64,000 nucleotides of DNA from assembly GCF_027105095.1 (NCBI RefSeq), contig NZ_CP114278.1, positions 2,418,001-2,482,000 on the forward strand. Reading direction: 5' to 3'. Positions 32,991-43,568 of this stretch are shown here, piece by piece; position 1 is the first letter of the stretch; every line of letters begins with the position of its first letter. Under the pieces are notes generated by a model. That model saw only the letters and a program-made list of their open reading frames with translations, was not told the DNA's origin and did no database searches. Source of the stretch: Brevundimonas vesicularis. GTDB taxonomy: Bacteria; Pseudomonadota; Alphaproteobacteria; Caulobacterales; Caulobacteraceae. The position numbers and the translations under genes are program-made.

Positions 32991-33425
32991 TCAGTCGTCG
33001 CGGTGAACGCGTTCGCGGCGTTCGTGGCGTTCCTGCGCTTCGACCGACAGGGTCGCCGTCGGACGGGCTTCAAGACGACCCAGGCTGATGGGTTCGCCTG
33101 TGTCCTCGCAGTAGCCGTACGAGCCGTCCTCGATCCGGCGCAGCGCGTCGTCGATCTTGGAGATCAACTTGCGTTGGCGGTCGCGGGTGCGCAACTCCAG
33201 GGCGCGATCGGATTCCGAAGACGCCCGGTCCACCAGATCGGGGTGGTTTTCGGTCTCGGCCTTCAGATTGACGACCGTGCCCTTGGACTCGCGAAGGATC
33301 TCATCCTTCCAGGCCAGCAGCTTCTTCTTGAAATAGGCTTGCTGCCGTTCGTTCATGAACGGCTCGCTGTCAGACGGCCGATACGGGCCGGTTTCGTCGG
33401 ACACAACGGACGCCAAGGCGCTCAT
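32991..33425 (-). CDS. dksA: DksA-type RNA polymerase-binding regulator
   Basis: This 144-aa protein has the DksA coiled coil and zinc-finger-like end (EDGSYGYCEDTGEPISLGRL, EARPTATLSVEAQERHERRE). The two acidic coiled-coil tip residues probably correspond to DLVDRASSESDRA. Only one of the four zinc-finger Cys remains (C-E-D-T and S-V-E-A in place of C-x2-C pairs); this seems usual in alphaproteobacterial DksA. DksA works with ppGpp to control rRNA and amino-acid genes. The start at 33425 (MSALASVVSDETGPY) excludes an upstream extension. It lies downstream of fliX on the same strand. Confidence 0.9.
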   Translation of the reverse strand: MSALASVVSDETGPYRPSDSEPFMNERQQAYFKKKLLAWKDEILRESKGTVVNLKAETENHPDLVDRASSESDRALELRTRDRQRKLISKIDDALRRIEDGSYGYCEDTGEPISLGRLEARPTATLSVEAQERHERRERVHRDD

Positions 33426-33602
33426 CGATCTCACGCTCTCTAACACGCCCCCCTGTGGCGTAGATGGCCGTATAGTCAGCCCGTTGAGTCGCAGCAACGC
33501 GGCTCTCGATTCCGTGATGAAATAGGGCGACTAACCGTCTGACAGTGGCAAAAGTCACTCACTGCCGAAGCTTAGCGCCTGATGCCAGACGATTATTTCG
33601 CA

Positions 33603-34028
33603 TCAGGGGCGGTTGCGGCGCATTTCGGCCTTCGCCAGTTCGACCGACGCGCGCAGATCGATCTGATCCAGCAAGGCGCCCAGGTCCTTGTCGTCGTCGG
33701 CGGCGCGCTCCTCGCGCAGGCTCCACGCCAGACGGTCCAGCGCCCCCTCGTCGGCGTCGCCGTTCAGCAGGGCCAGCTTGATTTCGTCAAGGCGATCCAG
33801 AAGACCGCTGCCGCGCCGGATCGCGCGACGTCGCTTTTCCAGCGGTCCCTCGACCCCTTGAAGGGCCATAAGGGCCGAGACGTCAGAGACCCCCCCCGTT
33901 GCTGCGCTGGCGGTCGTTGCAGCGGGCGCGGACGCAGCCGCAGTCTGCCCCAGCGAAAAGCCGCTGGCGGATCGCGTGGGACGTGTGCTGGCAGGCGTGG
34001 TGACGCCGTTGGGGCCGACAACCTTCAT
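33603..34028 (-). CDS. fliX: Flagellar assembly regulator FliX
   Basis: This 141-aa protein matches FliX: MKVVGPNGVTTPASTRPTRS, an Ala/Thr-rich linker, then ALMALQGVEGPLEKRRRAIR and LLDRLDEIKLALLNGDADEG. In Caulobacter FliX acts with FlbD to couple flagellar assembly to class III/IV gene transcription. It is divergent from flgI across a 183-nt promoter region, as in Caulobacter. Confidence 0.88.
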   Translation of the reverse strand: MKVVGPNGVTTPASTRPTRSASGFSLGQTAAASAPAATTASAATGGVSDVSALMALQGVEGPLEKRRRAIRRGSGLLDRLDEIKLALLNGDADEGALDRLAWSLREERAADDDKDLGALLDQIDLRASVELAKAEMRRNRP

Positions 34029-34092
34029 GTGCAGGTGCTCCGCGTCATGAAACCATGCATGAAGGGCGGCGATGACTGTTTGGTTAACGCCC

Positions 34093-34107
34093 CGGCAAAT
34101 CCTGCCG
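34093..34107. promoter_or_regulatory. Inverted repeat, candidate FlbD (ftr-like) site
   Basis: CGGCA-AATCC-TGCCG lies between fliX and flgI, about 55 nt upstream of the -24 element. FlbD enhancer sites near Caulobacter flagellar promoters contain similar GGCA-type repeats, so this is a candidate activator site. It is inferred from position and symmetry only. Confidence 0.35.
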
Positions 34108-34159
34108 CTTCTCTGACCGCCAAAGGCCGACCGACATTGAATTCACGTCGTTAATTCTC

Positions 34160-34175
34160 CGGCACGATCCTCGCA
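34160..34175 (+). promoter_or_regulatory. Sigma54 (-24/-12) promoter for flgI
   Basis: CGGCACG-ATCC-TCGCA matches TGGCACG-N4-TTGCA with the required 10 nt between the GG and GC pairs. It ends 37 nt before the flgI ATG. The T-to-C change at -12 lowers confidence a little. Confidence 0.65.
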
Positions 34176-34211
34176 CAGCTGGCGGCGTAACGTTGCGTGG
34201 ACGCCTGACCG

Positions 34212-35333
34212 ATGCAAAATCTGCTTGCCCGCCTGATCGCCTCCGTCGCCGCGACGCTCGTCGTCGCCGGCGGCGCGACCTCGGCGTTGGCCCAGTCGCA
34301 GTCGCGCATCAAGGACATCGCGGCCGTTGAAGGCGTGCGAGGCAACCAGTTGGTCGGCTACGGCATGGTCATGGGGTTGAACGGCACGGGCGATTCCTTA
34401 CGCAACTGCCCCTTCACCCGCCAATCGCTGGAAGGCATGACCGAGCGGCTGGGCGTCAACATTCGCGGGGCCAACGCCAACACCAAGAATATGGCCGCCG
34501 TCATGGTCACGGCCGACCTGCCAGCCTTCGCCACGCCCGGCTCGCGCATCGACGTGTCGGTGGCCTCCATGTGCGACGCCAAGAGCTTGCTGGGCGGTTC
34601 GCTGGTCGTCACCAGCCTGCAAGGCGCAGACGGGCAGGTCTATGCCGTGGCGCAAGGCTCGGTTCAGACCGGCGCCGTCTCGGCGTCGGGCGGGTCGGGG
34701 TCGTCGGTGACGCGCGGCGTGCCGACCGCGGGCCGCATCGCCTCGGGCGCCCTGGTCGAGCGCGAGACCGGCTTCCAGATGGCCAATATGAACGAGGTGC
34801 GTCTGAACCTGCGCAACCCCGACTTCACCACCGCCCAGCGCGTCGCCGCCGTCGTGAACGCCGCCTATCCAGGATCGGCTTTGGCCGAGAACGGCACGGT
34901 CGTCGCCCTGCGCGCGCCTGGTGAACTGGGCATGGCGGGCTTCATCAGCCGGATCGAAAACCTGGCCGTTAGCGTCGACACCCCCGCCAAGGTCATCATC
35001 GACGAGGTCAATGGCGTCATCGTCATGGGCGACGCCGTGCGCATCTCCCGCGTCGCCATCGCCCAGGGCAATCTGACTATTTCAGTGGACGAGCAGCCAC
35101 AGGTCAGTCAGCCGGCGCCCTTCAGCCGGGGCCAGACCGCCGTCGTGCCCTCGACCCAGGTGAACGTCGAAGAGGATCTGGGCACCCAGATGCGGCTGGT
35201 CGGCGGCGGGGCCAACCTGTCCACCCTGGTCAACGGCCTGAACGCCCTGGGCGTCAGCCCGCGCGACATGATCAGCATCCTGCAGGCCATCAAGGCCGCC
35301 GGCGCCCTGCAGGCCGACATCGAGGTGATGTGA
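34212..35333 (+). CDS. flgI: Flagellar P-ring protein FlgI
   Basis: This 373-aa protein has a signal peptide (MQNLLARLIASVAATLVVAG...SALAQ) and the FlgI motifs RIKDIAAVEGVRGNQLVGYG, LVVGLNGTGDS-like MVMGLNGTGDSLRNCPFTRQ, and GVNIRGANANTKNMAAVMVT. It forms the periplasmic P ring around the rod. It is followed by a rod-binding gene and flbY, which overlap or abut it. Confidence 0.93.
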   Translation: MQNLLARLIASVAATLVVAGGATSALAQSQSRIKDIAAVEGVRGNQLVGYGMVMGLNGTGDSLRNCPFTRQSLEGMTERLGVNIRGANANTKNMAAVMVTADLPAFATPGSRIDVSVASMCDAKSLLGGSLVVTSLQGADGQVYAVAQGSVQTGAVSASGGSGSSVTRGVPTAGRIASGALVERETGFQMANMNEVRLNLRNPDFTTAQRVAAVVNAAYPGSALAENGTVVALRAPGELGMAGFISRIENLAVSVDTPAKVIIDEVNGVIVMGDAVRISRVAIAQGNLTISVDEQPQVSQPAPFSRGQTAVVPSTQVNVEEDLGTQMRLVGGGANLSTLVNGLNALGVSPRDMISILQAIKAAGALQADIEVM

Positions 35334-35335
35334 GT

Positions 35336-35638
35336 ATGACCGACCTGACCGTCTCTGCAGATCTGCTGCGCCCCGCCACGGCCGCGCCCACGGCCGTGAA
35401 CCGCGACAAGATCGCGGAAACCGCCAAGGCCTTCGAGGCCACCTTCATCTCGCAAATGCTGAAGCCGATGTTCGAAGGCCTGTCGACAGACGGCCTGTTT
35501 GGCGGCGGCCAAGGCGAGGCGACATGGCGCAGCTTCATGCTGGACGAAATGGCCAAGTCCACGGTGAAGGCGGGCGGCATTGGCCTGAGCAACACCGTGA
35601 TGGCCGAAATGCTGAAGATGCAGGAGGGCCGGCCATGA
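35336..35638 (+). CDS. flgJ: FlgJ-like rod-binding protein
   Basis: This 100-aa protein corresponds to the N-terminal rod-binding domain of FlgJ (KAFEATFISQMLKPMFEGLS, GGGQGEATWRSFMLDEMAKS, KAGGIGLSNTVMAEMLKMQE). The muramidase domain of enterobacterial FlgJ is absent, which is usual in alphaproteobacteria. A GTG at 35330 is a possible alternative start. It overlaps flbY by ATGA. Confidence 0.85.
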   Translation: MTDLTVSADLLRPATAAPTAVNRDKIAETAKAFEATFISQMLKPMFEGLSTDGLFGGGQGEATWRSFMLDEMAKSTVKAGGIGLSNTVMAEMLKMQEGRP

Positions 35639-36072
35639 GCGACACCGAACTGGCCCAGGCGCGGGTTCGACAGTTGACGACCTTGACCTTGCGTCTGACC
35701 GAGCGACTGAAGGGCGAAACAGCCGCCTTCGCCGATGGCCGTCCTCAGGATGTGGCCGCCGGTCTGTTGGAAACCCAGGAGATGGCCAATCTCTACCGTC
35801 GCGATTCCGCCCATGTGAAGGCCAATCCGGCTCTGCTGAGCGGCGCTCCGCTCGAAGATCGAAAGACCCTGATCGACGCCACGCGTGAGTTCGACGCGGC
35901 CCTGACGCGACACAGCCGCGCCGTCGACGCCGCGCGTCAAATCTCCGAGGGTCTGGTCCGCGCCATCGCGGCGGAGGTCACCGCCGCCCGCACACCCGCC
36001 TCCGCCTATGCCGCCGACGGCCGCGCCTCGCTGGGCGACGGACGCGCCGTCGCCCTGAATCGCATGGCCTGA
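35635..36072 (+). CDS. flbY: Flagellar protein FlbY
   Basis: This 145-aa helical protein matches FlbY, found in Caulobacter flagellar loci (FlgN-like export chaperone size): LTLRLTERLKGETAAFADGR, ETQEMANLYRRDSAHVKANP, and EFDAALTRHSRAVDAARQIS. It is coupled to the flgJ-like gene by a 4-nt overlap. Confidence 0.75.
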   Translation: MSDTELAQARVRQLTTLTLRLTERLKGETAAFADGRPQDVAAGLLETQEMANLYRRDSAHVKANPALLSGAPLEDRKTLIDATREFDAALTRHSRAVDAARQISEGLVRAIAAEVTAARTPASAYAADGRASLGDGRAVALNRMA

Positions 36073-36162
36073 ACAGGACGGCCCCAGACCGTTCGCAGAT
36101 CACGGTTCGCGTCCTAAGGGTCATTGCCTATTTTTTAAGCGACGGCGTGCCAGCATGGCCTC

Positions 36163-37740
36163 ATGACGCTGACCACTCGCCTCCTAGGCCTGGCCTTCGC
36201 TTCCGCCGACACGCTGGTGGAGGTGGATCCGAAGGGCGTGGTCGCCTTTGCGATCGGCGCGGGCGCCGTGGCCGGCGAAGACGCAGGTGCGACCTGGACG
36301 GGCCGTCCCCTGCTCGATCTGCTGCACGACGGCGCCTCTACTCTGACCGCCCTGCACGGCATGAAGCCCGGCGTGCGTATTCCCGCGACTTCGATCCTGG
36401 TGGCGGCCGGGCCAGACCGCGTGCGCCGCGCTTCGTTCCGCGCCTTCGTCCTGCCTCAGATGGCGCCGGCCGTCTCCTGCGCCATCTCCTACGAAGGCCC
36501 GGCCTTTGCGCTGGAGGATTTGGAAACACGCCCGCTTCTGGAACCGGAGGATTTCCTCGCCGACGCCGGGCGTGTGTTGGAGTCCAACCCCGACCTGGCC
36601 CTGTCCTTCCTCGACATTACCGGGTTGGAGAATGTCACCGGCGACGCCGCCGACCGTCTCAACCGCCGCATCGAGGCAACACTGCAATCCGCCGCCGTCG
36701 AGGGATCGAGCGCGTCGCAGGTCACCGGCGTCCGTTATGCCCTGTTGCGCCCGGCCAACGACCGCCGCGACATCGCCGCCGAGATCGTGGAAGTGGGGCG
36801 CGCCGAAGGTCTCGCTCTCGAAGCCGAAGCCGTCAGCTCGCCTGTCCCGCCGGGCTCAGACACCCTATGCGTACTGCGCGCCATGCGGTTCGCCATTGAA
36901 GGCTGCCTCAGGGGCGACGGTCTCGCCAATCCGCAGATCGCCTTCGCGGACTCCCTGAAGCGCACATTCCGCGACGCCGAGACCTTCCGCAGCGTGGTCA
37001 AATCGCGTGAATTCCAGGTCCACTATCAGCCCATCGTCCATCTGGATTCTCGCGCCGTCCATCATTTCGAGGCCCTGACCCGCTTCAACGGCAACAGCGG
37101 TCCCGCTGACGCCATCCGCATGGCTGAGGAGTTGGACATGATCGAGTCCTTCGATCTCGCCGTGGCGGAAAAGGTCTTGAAGCGTATGCGCCAGCCCGGC
37201 GCGGGTCTGCTGAAGATGGCGATCAACGTCTCGGGCGCTTCGCTCGGCGACGACAACTATGTCGAACAACTGCTGCGCATGACCGCCACCGCGCCCGATG
37301 AACGGCGCCGCCTGATGGTCGAGGTGACTGAAACCTCCGCCGTCTCCGACATCGAGGCCGCAGATCGCCGTCTGGCCGCATTGCGCGAAGCGGGCATCAA
37401 GGTTTGCATCGACGACTTTGGCGCAGGCGCTGCCGCTCTTGATTATTTGCGTCGACTGTCCGTGGACTCGGTCAAGATCGACGGAGCCATCGTGCGCGAC
37501 ATCGAGACCGATCAGCGATCCAAGGCCATGCTGCACAGCATCGTCGAGATGTGCCGCTCCATGAAGCTGGAAACCATCGCCGAAATGATCGAGACCGACG
37601 GCGTTGCGACCGAACTCAAGGCGGCAGGCGTCGACTTTGGTCAGGGTTGGCTGTTCGGCCGTGCAGAGGCCGAACCGCGCACGCAACTGTCCAATCCCTC
37701 GCTCGTCCGCCGCAAGGGGGCCGTCGAAGCCTGGGGCTGA
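36163..37740 (+). CDS. EAL-domain cyclic-di-GMP phosphodiesterase-like protein
   Basis: This 525-aa protein ends in an EAL domain (about residues 280-510). Catalytic features are all visible: HHFEALTRF, INVSG, EVTETS, CIDDFGAG, VKIDG, TIAEMIET and FGQGWLFGR. The N-terminal half has no canonical GGDEF motif; it includes LALSFLDITGLENVTGDAAD, resembling a strongly diverged GGDEF or sensor. It likely degrades c-di-GMP, which controls motility. Directly downstream of flbY with a 90-nt gap, it could be co-expressed with the flagellar genes. Confidence 0.75.
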   Translation: MTLTTRLLGLAFASADTLVEVDPKGVVAFAIGAGAVAGEDAGATWTGRPLLDLLHDGASTLTALHGMKPGVRIPATSILVAAGPDRVRRASFRAFVLPQMAPAVSCAISYEGPAFALEDLETRPLLEPEDFLADAGRVLESNPDLALSFLDITGLENVTGDAADRLNRRIEATLQSAAVEGSSASQVTGVRYALLRPANDRRDIAAEIVEVGRAEGLALEAEAVSSPVPPGSDTLCVLRAMRFAIEGCLRGDGLANPQIAFADSLKRTFRDAETFRSVVKSREFQVHYQPIVHLDSRAVHHFEALTRFNGNSGPADAIRMAEELDMIESFDLAVAEKVLKRMRQPGAGLLKMAINVSGASLGDDNYVEQLLRMTATAPDERRRLMVEVTETSAVSDIEAADRRLAALREAGIKVCIDDFGAGAAALDYLRRLSVDSVKIDGAIVRDIETDQRSKAMLHSIVEMCRSMKLETIAEMIETDGVATELKAAGVDFGQGWLFGRAEAEPRTQLSNPSLVRRKGAVEAWG

Positions 37741-37753
37741 CCAGCGACAGCCG

Positions 37754-39364
37754 TCAAAACTCGATCATGCGCGTGATCTGCAGCGCCGCCAAGAAGTCCA
37801 CGTCGTGGCTCACGACAATCAAGGCGCCGTCATAGGCGGTCAGCGCCTCTTCGACCGCCGCGATGGCGTCCAGATCGAGGTGGTTGGTCGGTTCGTCCAG
37901 CACCAGCAACTGCGGCGGCGTCGCGCCCGTCATGACGCAGGCCAGACCCGCCCTCAGCCGCTCCCCGCCTGACAGGTCGCCGACTCGGCGCTGCGCCGCC
38001 GTATTGCGAAACAGGAACCGCGCCAGCGCCGCCTGGGCGTCATTGACCGACCCTTGCGGGTTCAGCCGCCGCCACGCCTCCACCAGCGTTTCTTCCGGGC
38101 TCAGGATCTTGACCTCCTGATCCAGCAGCACTGCACGCACAGGCCGATCGACGGCGCCCGTCGTCGGTTGCAGATCGCCAGTGATCAGCCGAAGCAGGGT
38201 CGTCTTGCCCGCGCCGTTCGGTCCCGTGATCGCGACTCGTTCCGGCCCGACCAGCTTCAGGTCGATCGGCCCGACGATCGTCCGCCCCTCGGGTGTCGCC
38301 CAGCCGGCCTGGTCCATCGTCAGCACCGTCCGTCCCGTTGGCAGGCTGGTCGTCGGCATCGGGATCGCCAGCGTCCGCGTCCGCTCTACGCGCGCCTGGG
38401 CTGAGGCCAAGGCGTCCTGCGCGGCCTCGGCCTGTCGTTCGGCGAGCAACCGGCTGCGCCCGCCCGTGTTTTCGGCGCGCTCGGCCCGTGCGCCCAGCAG
38501 GATTTTCGGCATGTCGCCCTTGGCGGCCTTGCGTCGGCCGGCGGCGTCGCGGCGCGACTGGGCCTCCGCGCGCTGCTGAGCCTCGGCGCCGGCACGCGCG
38601 AGGTCGCGTTGGGCTTCGGCCAGATCCCGCGTCGCCGCCTCGCGCTCCAGCGCTGTTCGCTCGACATAGGCGTCATAGCCGCCGCCGTAGCTGGCGACGC
38701 CCAGGCTCGACACCTCAAGGATTCGGTCCATGCGGCGCAACAGGTTGCGATCATGGCTGACCACCACGACACCGCCGTCCCAACGCGCGATGACATCGGC
38801 GACCAGCGCCCGCGCCTGCGCATCCAGATGATTGGTCGGCTCGTCCAGCAGGATCAGATCGGGCCGGGCCAGCCTCAAACCTGCCAGCCGCAACCGCGTC
38901 TGCTCGCCCCCGCTGAGACTGGATGTCAGGCGTTCACAATCCAGTTCCGGCAGCCCGACGTCTCTTAAGGCCTCGTCCAGACGCGTCTCCAGCGTCCAGT
39001 CCGCCTCATTGAGATCGTCAGCCGTTCCCTGCCCCGCCAAAACCCGCGCCACAACAGCCAGCGCCGCTCCAACGCCCAGGGTTTGAGCGACGGTCTCACC
39101 GGGGTTTGGCTCATAGCGCTGATCCAGTACGCCGATCGTTCCGGCTCGCGCGACTGCACCCTCGGCAGGCGCGGCTTCGCCCGAGATCAGGCGCAGCAGC
39201 GTGCTCTTGCCCGCGCCATTGCGACCGACGATGCCGGTTCGCTCAGGCCCGAACGTCAGGCTCAGATTGTCGAATAATGTGGCGCCGTCCGGCGTCCTAG
39301 CGGCGACCTTGTCGAGTGTCGCGAGTGCGGACGGGGACGCGTTTCGGCTTGGGCTGATTGGCAT
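37754..39364 (-). CDS. ABC-F family ATPase
   Basis: This 536-aa soluble protein has two ABC domains and no membrane helices. Domain 1 has Walker A GRNGAGKST, LSGGEQTRLRL and Walker B LILLDEPTNHLD; domain 2 has GPNGAGKTT, LSGGERLRAGL and LLVLDEPTNHLD. A charged linker (EREAATRDLAEAQRDLARAG) lies between. ABC-F proteins bind the ribosome E site (translation factor or antibiotic resistance). The subfamily is uncertain. Start at 39364; it overlaps a possible small membrane gene. Confidence 0.85.
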   Translation of the reverse strand: MPISPSRNASPSALATLDKVAARTPDGATLFDNLSLTFGPERTGIVGRNGAGKSTLLRLISGEAAPAEGAVARAGTIGVLDQRYEPNPGETVAQTLGVGAALAVVARVLAGQGTADDLNEADWTLETRLDEALRDVGLPELDCERLTSSLSGGEQTRLRLAGLRLARPDLILLDEPTNHLDAQARALVADVIARWDGGVVVVSHDRNLLRRMDRILEVSSLGVASYGGGYDAYVERTALEREAATRDLAEAQRDLARAGAEAQQRAEAQSRRDAAGRRKAAKGDMPKILLGARAERAENTGGRSRLLAERQAEAAQDALASAQARVERTRTLAIPMPTTSLPTGRTVLTMDQAGWATPEGRTIVGPIDLKLVGPERVAITGPNGAGKTTLLRLITGDLQPTTGAVDRPVRAVLLDQEVKILSPEETLVEAWRRLNPQGSVNDAQAALARFLFRNTAAQRRVGDLSGGERLRAGLACVMTGATPPQLLVLDEPTNHLDLDAIAAVEEALTAYDGALIVVSHDVDFLAALQITRMIEF

Positions 39365-39422
39365 TGAGGATCACGAGCAGCATGGCGGACAGGGCGGAAC
39401 CAGTGGCCAGTGCGATGATCAT
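39297..39422 (-). CDS. Possible 41-aa membrane peptide overlapping ABC-F gene
   Basis: ATG 39422 opens MIIALATGSALSAMLLVILN followed by a basic tail (NQPKPKRVPVRTRDTRQGRR). AGAAGG 10 nt upstream is a fair Shine-Dalgarno. It overlaps the ABC-F N terminus by 68 nt in another frame. One helix plus basic tail looks like a real small membrane protein, but it could be chance. Confidence 0.35.
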   Translation of the reverse strand: MIIALATGSALSAMLLVILNANQPKPKRVPVRTRDTRQGRR

Positions 39423-39539
39423 GATCGTCAAACCTTCTGCAAAACGCGTCAGAACAAGGAGGATGGGTCGTAATCCCGCAATGCGCAAGTCTGGCGTCGA
39501 ACACGGCCGCGTGAGAAGCTTGGCGTTGAGGAGACAACC

Positions 39540-39974
39540 ATGAAGACCGTCGCCGCATTCGCCATCGTCGCCACCCTGACATCAGCCGCCTGCGCGACAG
39601 CGCCGGATGCGCCTTTGTCAACGCCGAACTACGCCGCCGTCCCGACGCAGGCGCCGACACGACACGCGCATCTGTATGCGTCATGTCTGCATCAGGCCGC
39701 CGCTGCGGGAGCTTATCGGCGCACTGACGATGGGGATGGAACAGAGCTTTTGCTGTTCACCTGCACCGGCGAGCCCGCCACCGCCTTCGCCGCCGCGCTC
39801 GCACCTTGGAGCGACAAGATCGGATCGGTGTTCCAGCGTGACGGACGCACCTTCCGCTCGACCGCCAAGGTGCAGGCCGATCTGTTCGGCGTTGACTACT
39901 GCTCGACCGATGCGACAGGCGACGATGCGGTTTGCGTCCTGTCGTTCAACGCTGGCGACTTCCTCGACCAATAG
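39540..39974 (+). CDS. Putative lipoprotein of unknown function
   Basis: This 144-aa protein has a signal peptide with lipobox TSAAC (Cys near residue 19) and a mature part with Cys residues in ASCLHQA, FTCTGEP, YCSTDATG and VCVLSF. No family is recognised. It is 25 nt upstream of the truncated hemoglobin gene on the same strand. Confidence 0.65.
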   Translation: MKTVAAFAIVATLTSAACATAPDAPLSTPNYAAVPTQAPTRHAHLYASCLHQAAAAGAYRRTDDGDGTELLLFTCTGEPATAFAAALAPWSDKIGSVFQRDGRTFRSTAKVQADLFGVDYCSTDATGDDAVCVLSFNAGDFLDQ

Positions 39975-39999
39975 GCCTGCCACGGCTAGACCAGCCGTC

Positions 40000-40494
40000 A
40001 TGCAAACCCGTTTCCGCATTGACGACCCCGCCGGCGCCGCCGCGCGGCGCGAGGCCGCCGTCCAGCGCCTGCGGGACGGAACGGGCATAGACGAAGCCAT
40101 GATCGACGCCCTGGTCGAAGGCTTTTACGCCCGTGTCCGCGACGACGCCCTGATCGGCCCGATCTTCGCGGACCGGATCACCAACTGGGCGCCGCATCTG
40201 GCGCAGATGAAGCTGTTCTGGTCGTCGGTCGCCCTGTCCACCGGCGTCTATCAGGGCCGGCCGATGCCGAAACACCTGCCCCTTCCCATCGATGCGCGGC
40301 ATTTCGATCGCTGGCTGGAGCTGTTCGCCGAAACTGCGCGTGCCCTGTGCCCGCCCATCGCCGCCGACCACTTCATTGAACGCGCCCGCCGCATCGCCGA
40401 AAGCCTGGAACTGGGTGTCGCCAACGCCAGTGGCGTGCTTCTGGCCAAGGGCGAGCGTTTCGTGCGCCCCACGCAATCGTGGACACCCGAATGA
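40000..40494 (+). CDS. Group III truncated hemoglobin
   Basis: This 164-aa globin has the trHb group III pattern: LVEGFYARVRDDALIGPIFA, WAPHLAQMKLFWSSVALSTG, and YQGRPMPKHLPLPIDARHFD with the proximal His in ARHFDRW. It probably binds O2 or NO and is cytoplasmic. The start ATG at 40000 is preferred; a long open frame upstream is the shadow of the lipoprotein gene. Confidence 0.85.
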   Translation: MQTRFRIDDPAGAAARREAAVQRLRDGTGIDEAMIDALVEGFYARVRDDALIGPIFADRITNWAPHLAQMKLFWSSVALSTGVYQGRPMPKHLPLPIDARHFDRWLELFAETARALCPPIAADHFIERARRIAESLELGVANASGVLLAKGERFVRPTQSWTPE

Positions 40495-40509
40495 TGCGTC
40501 AGCCGCAAT

Positions 40510-40524
40510 GTTCCTACATTGTTC
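40510..40524 (+). promoter_or_regulatory. LexA (SOS) box of uvrA
   Basis: GTTC-CTACATT-GTTC is an exact GTTC-N7-GTTC match, 80 nt before the uvrA start. uvrA is a core SOS gene in Caulobacter. Confidence 0.85.
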
Positions 40525-40604
40525 TTGCTTCAATCACGCAATTCGTCCCCATATAGCGATGTCGCGCCGGACCCGCCGGCCCTCCTCCGCGTTCTCCGGA
40601 CAGC

Positions 40605-43537
<2,933 letters not shown>

Positions 43538-43550
<13 letters not shown>

Positions 43551-43566
43551 GCCGACGCCACTTTTT
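43538..43566 (+). terminator. Terminator of uvrA
   Basis: A perfect 10-bp stem GGCGTCGGCT / AGCCGACGCC with a 2-nt loop is followed by ACTTTTT. The hairpin includes the uvrA stop codon. Confidence 0.75.
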
Positions 43567-43568
43567 CC

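Noticed and set aside
33578..33607. CCTGATGC...GCATCAGG hairpin as terminator of fliX
   Set aside because: The 14-nt loop is long, no T tract follows, and it overlaps the fliX stop.
34181..34197. TGGCGGCGTAACGTTGC as sigma54 promoter
   Set aside because: There are 12 nt between the GG and GC pairs instead of 10; the nearby CGGCACG element has the correct spacing.
36098..36115. Second GTTC pair before the EAL gene as an SOS box
   Set aside because: The two GTTC units are 10 nt apart, not 7, so this does not fit LexA spacing.
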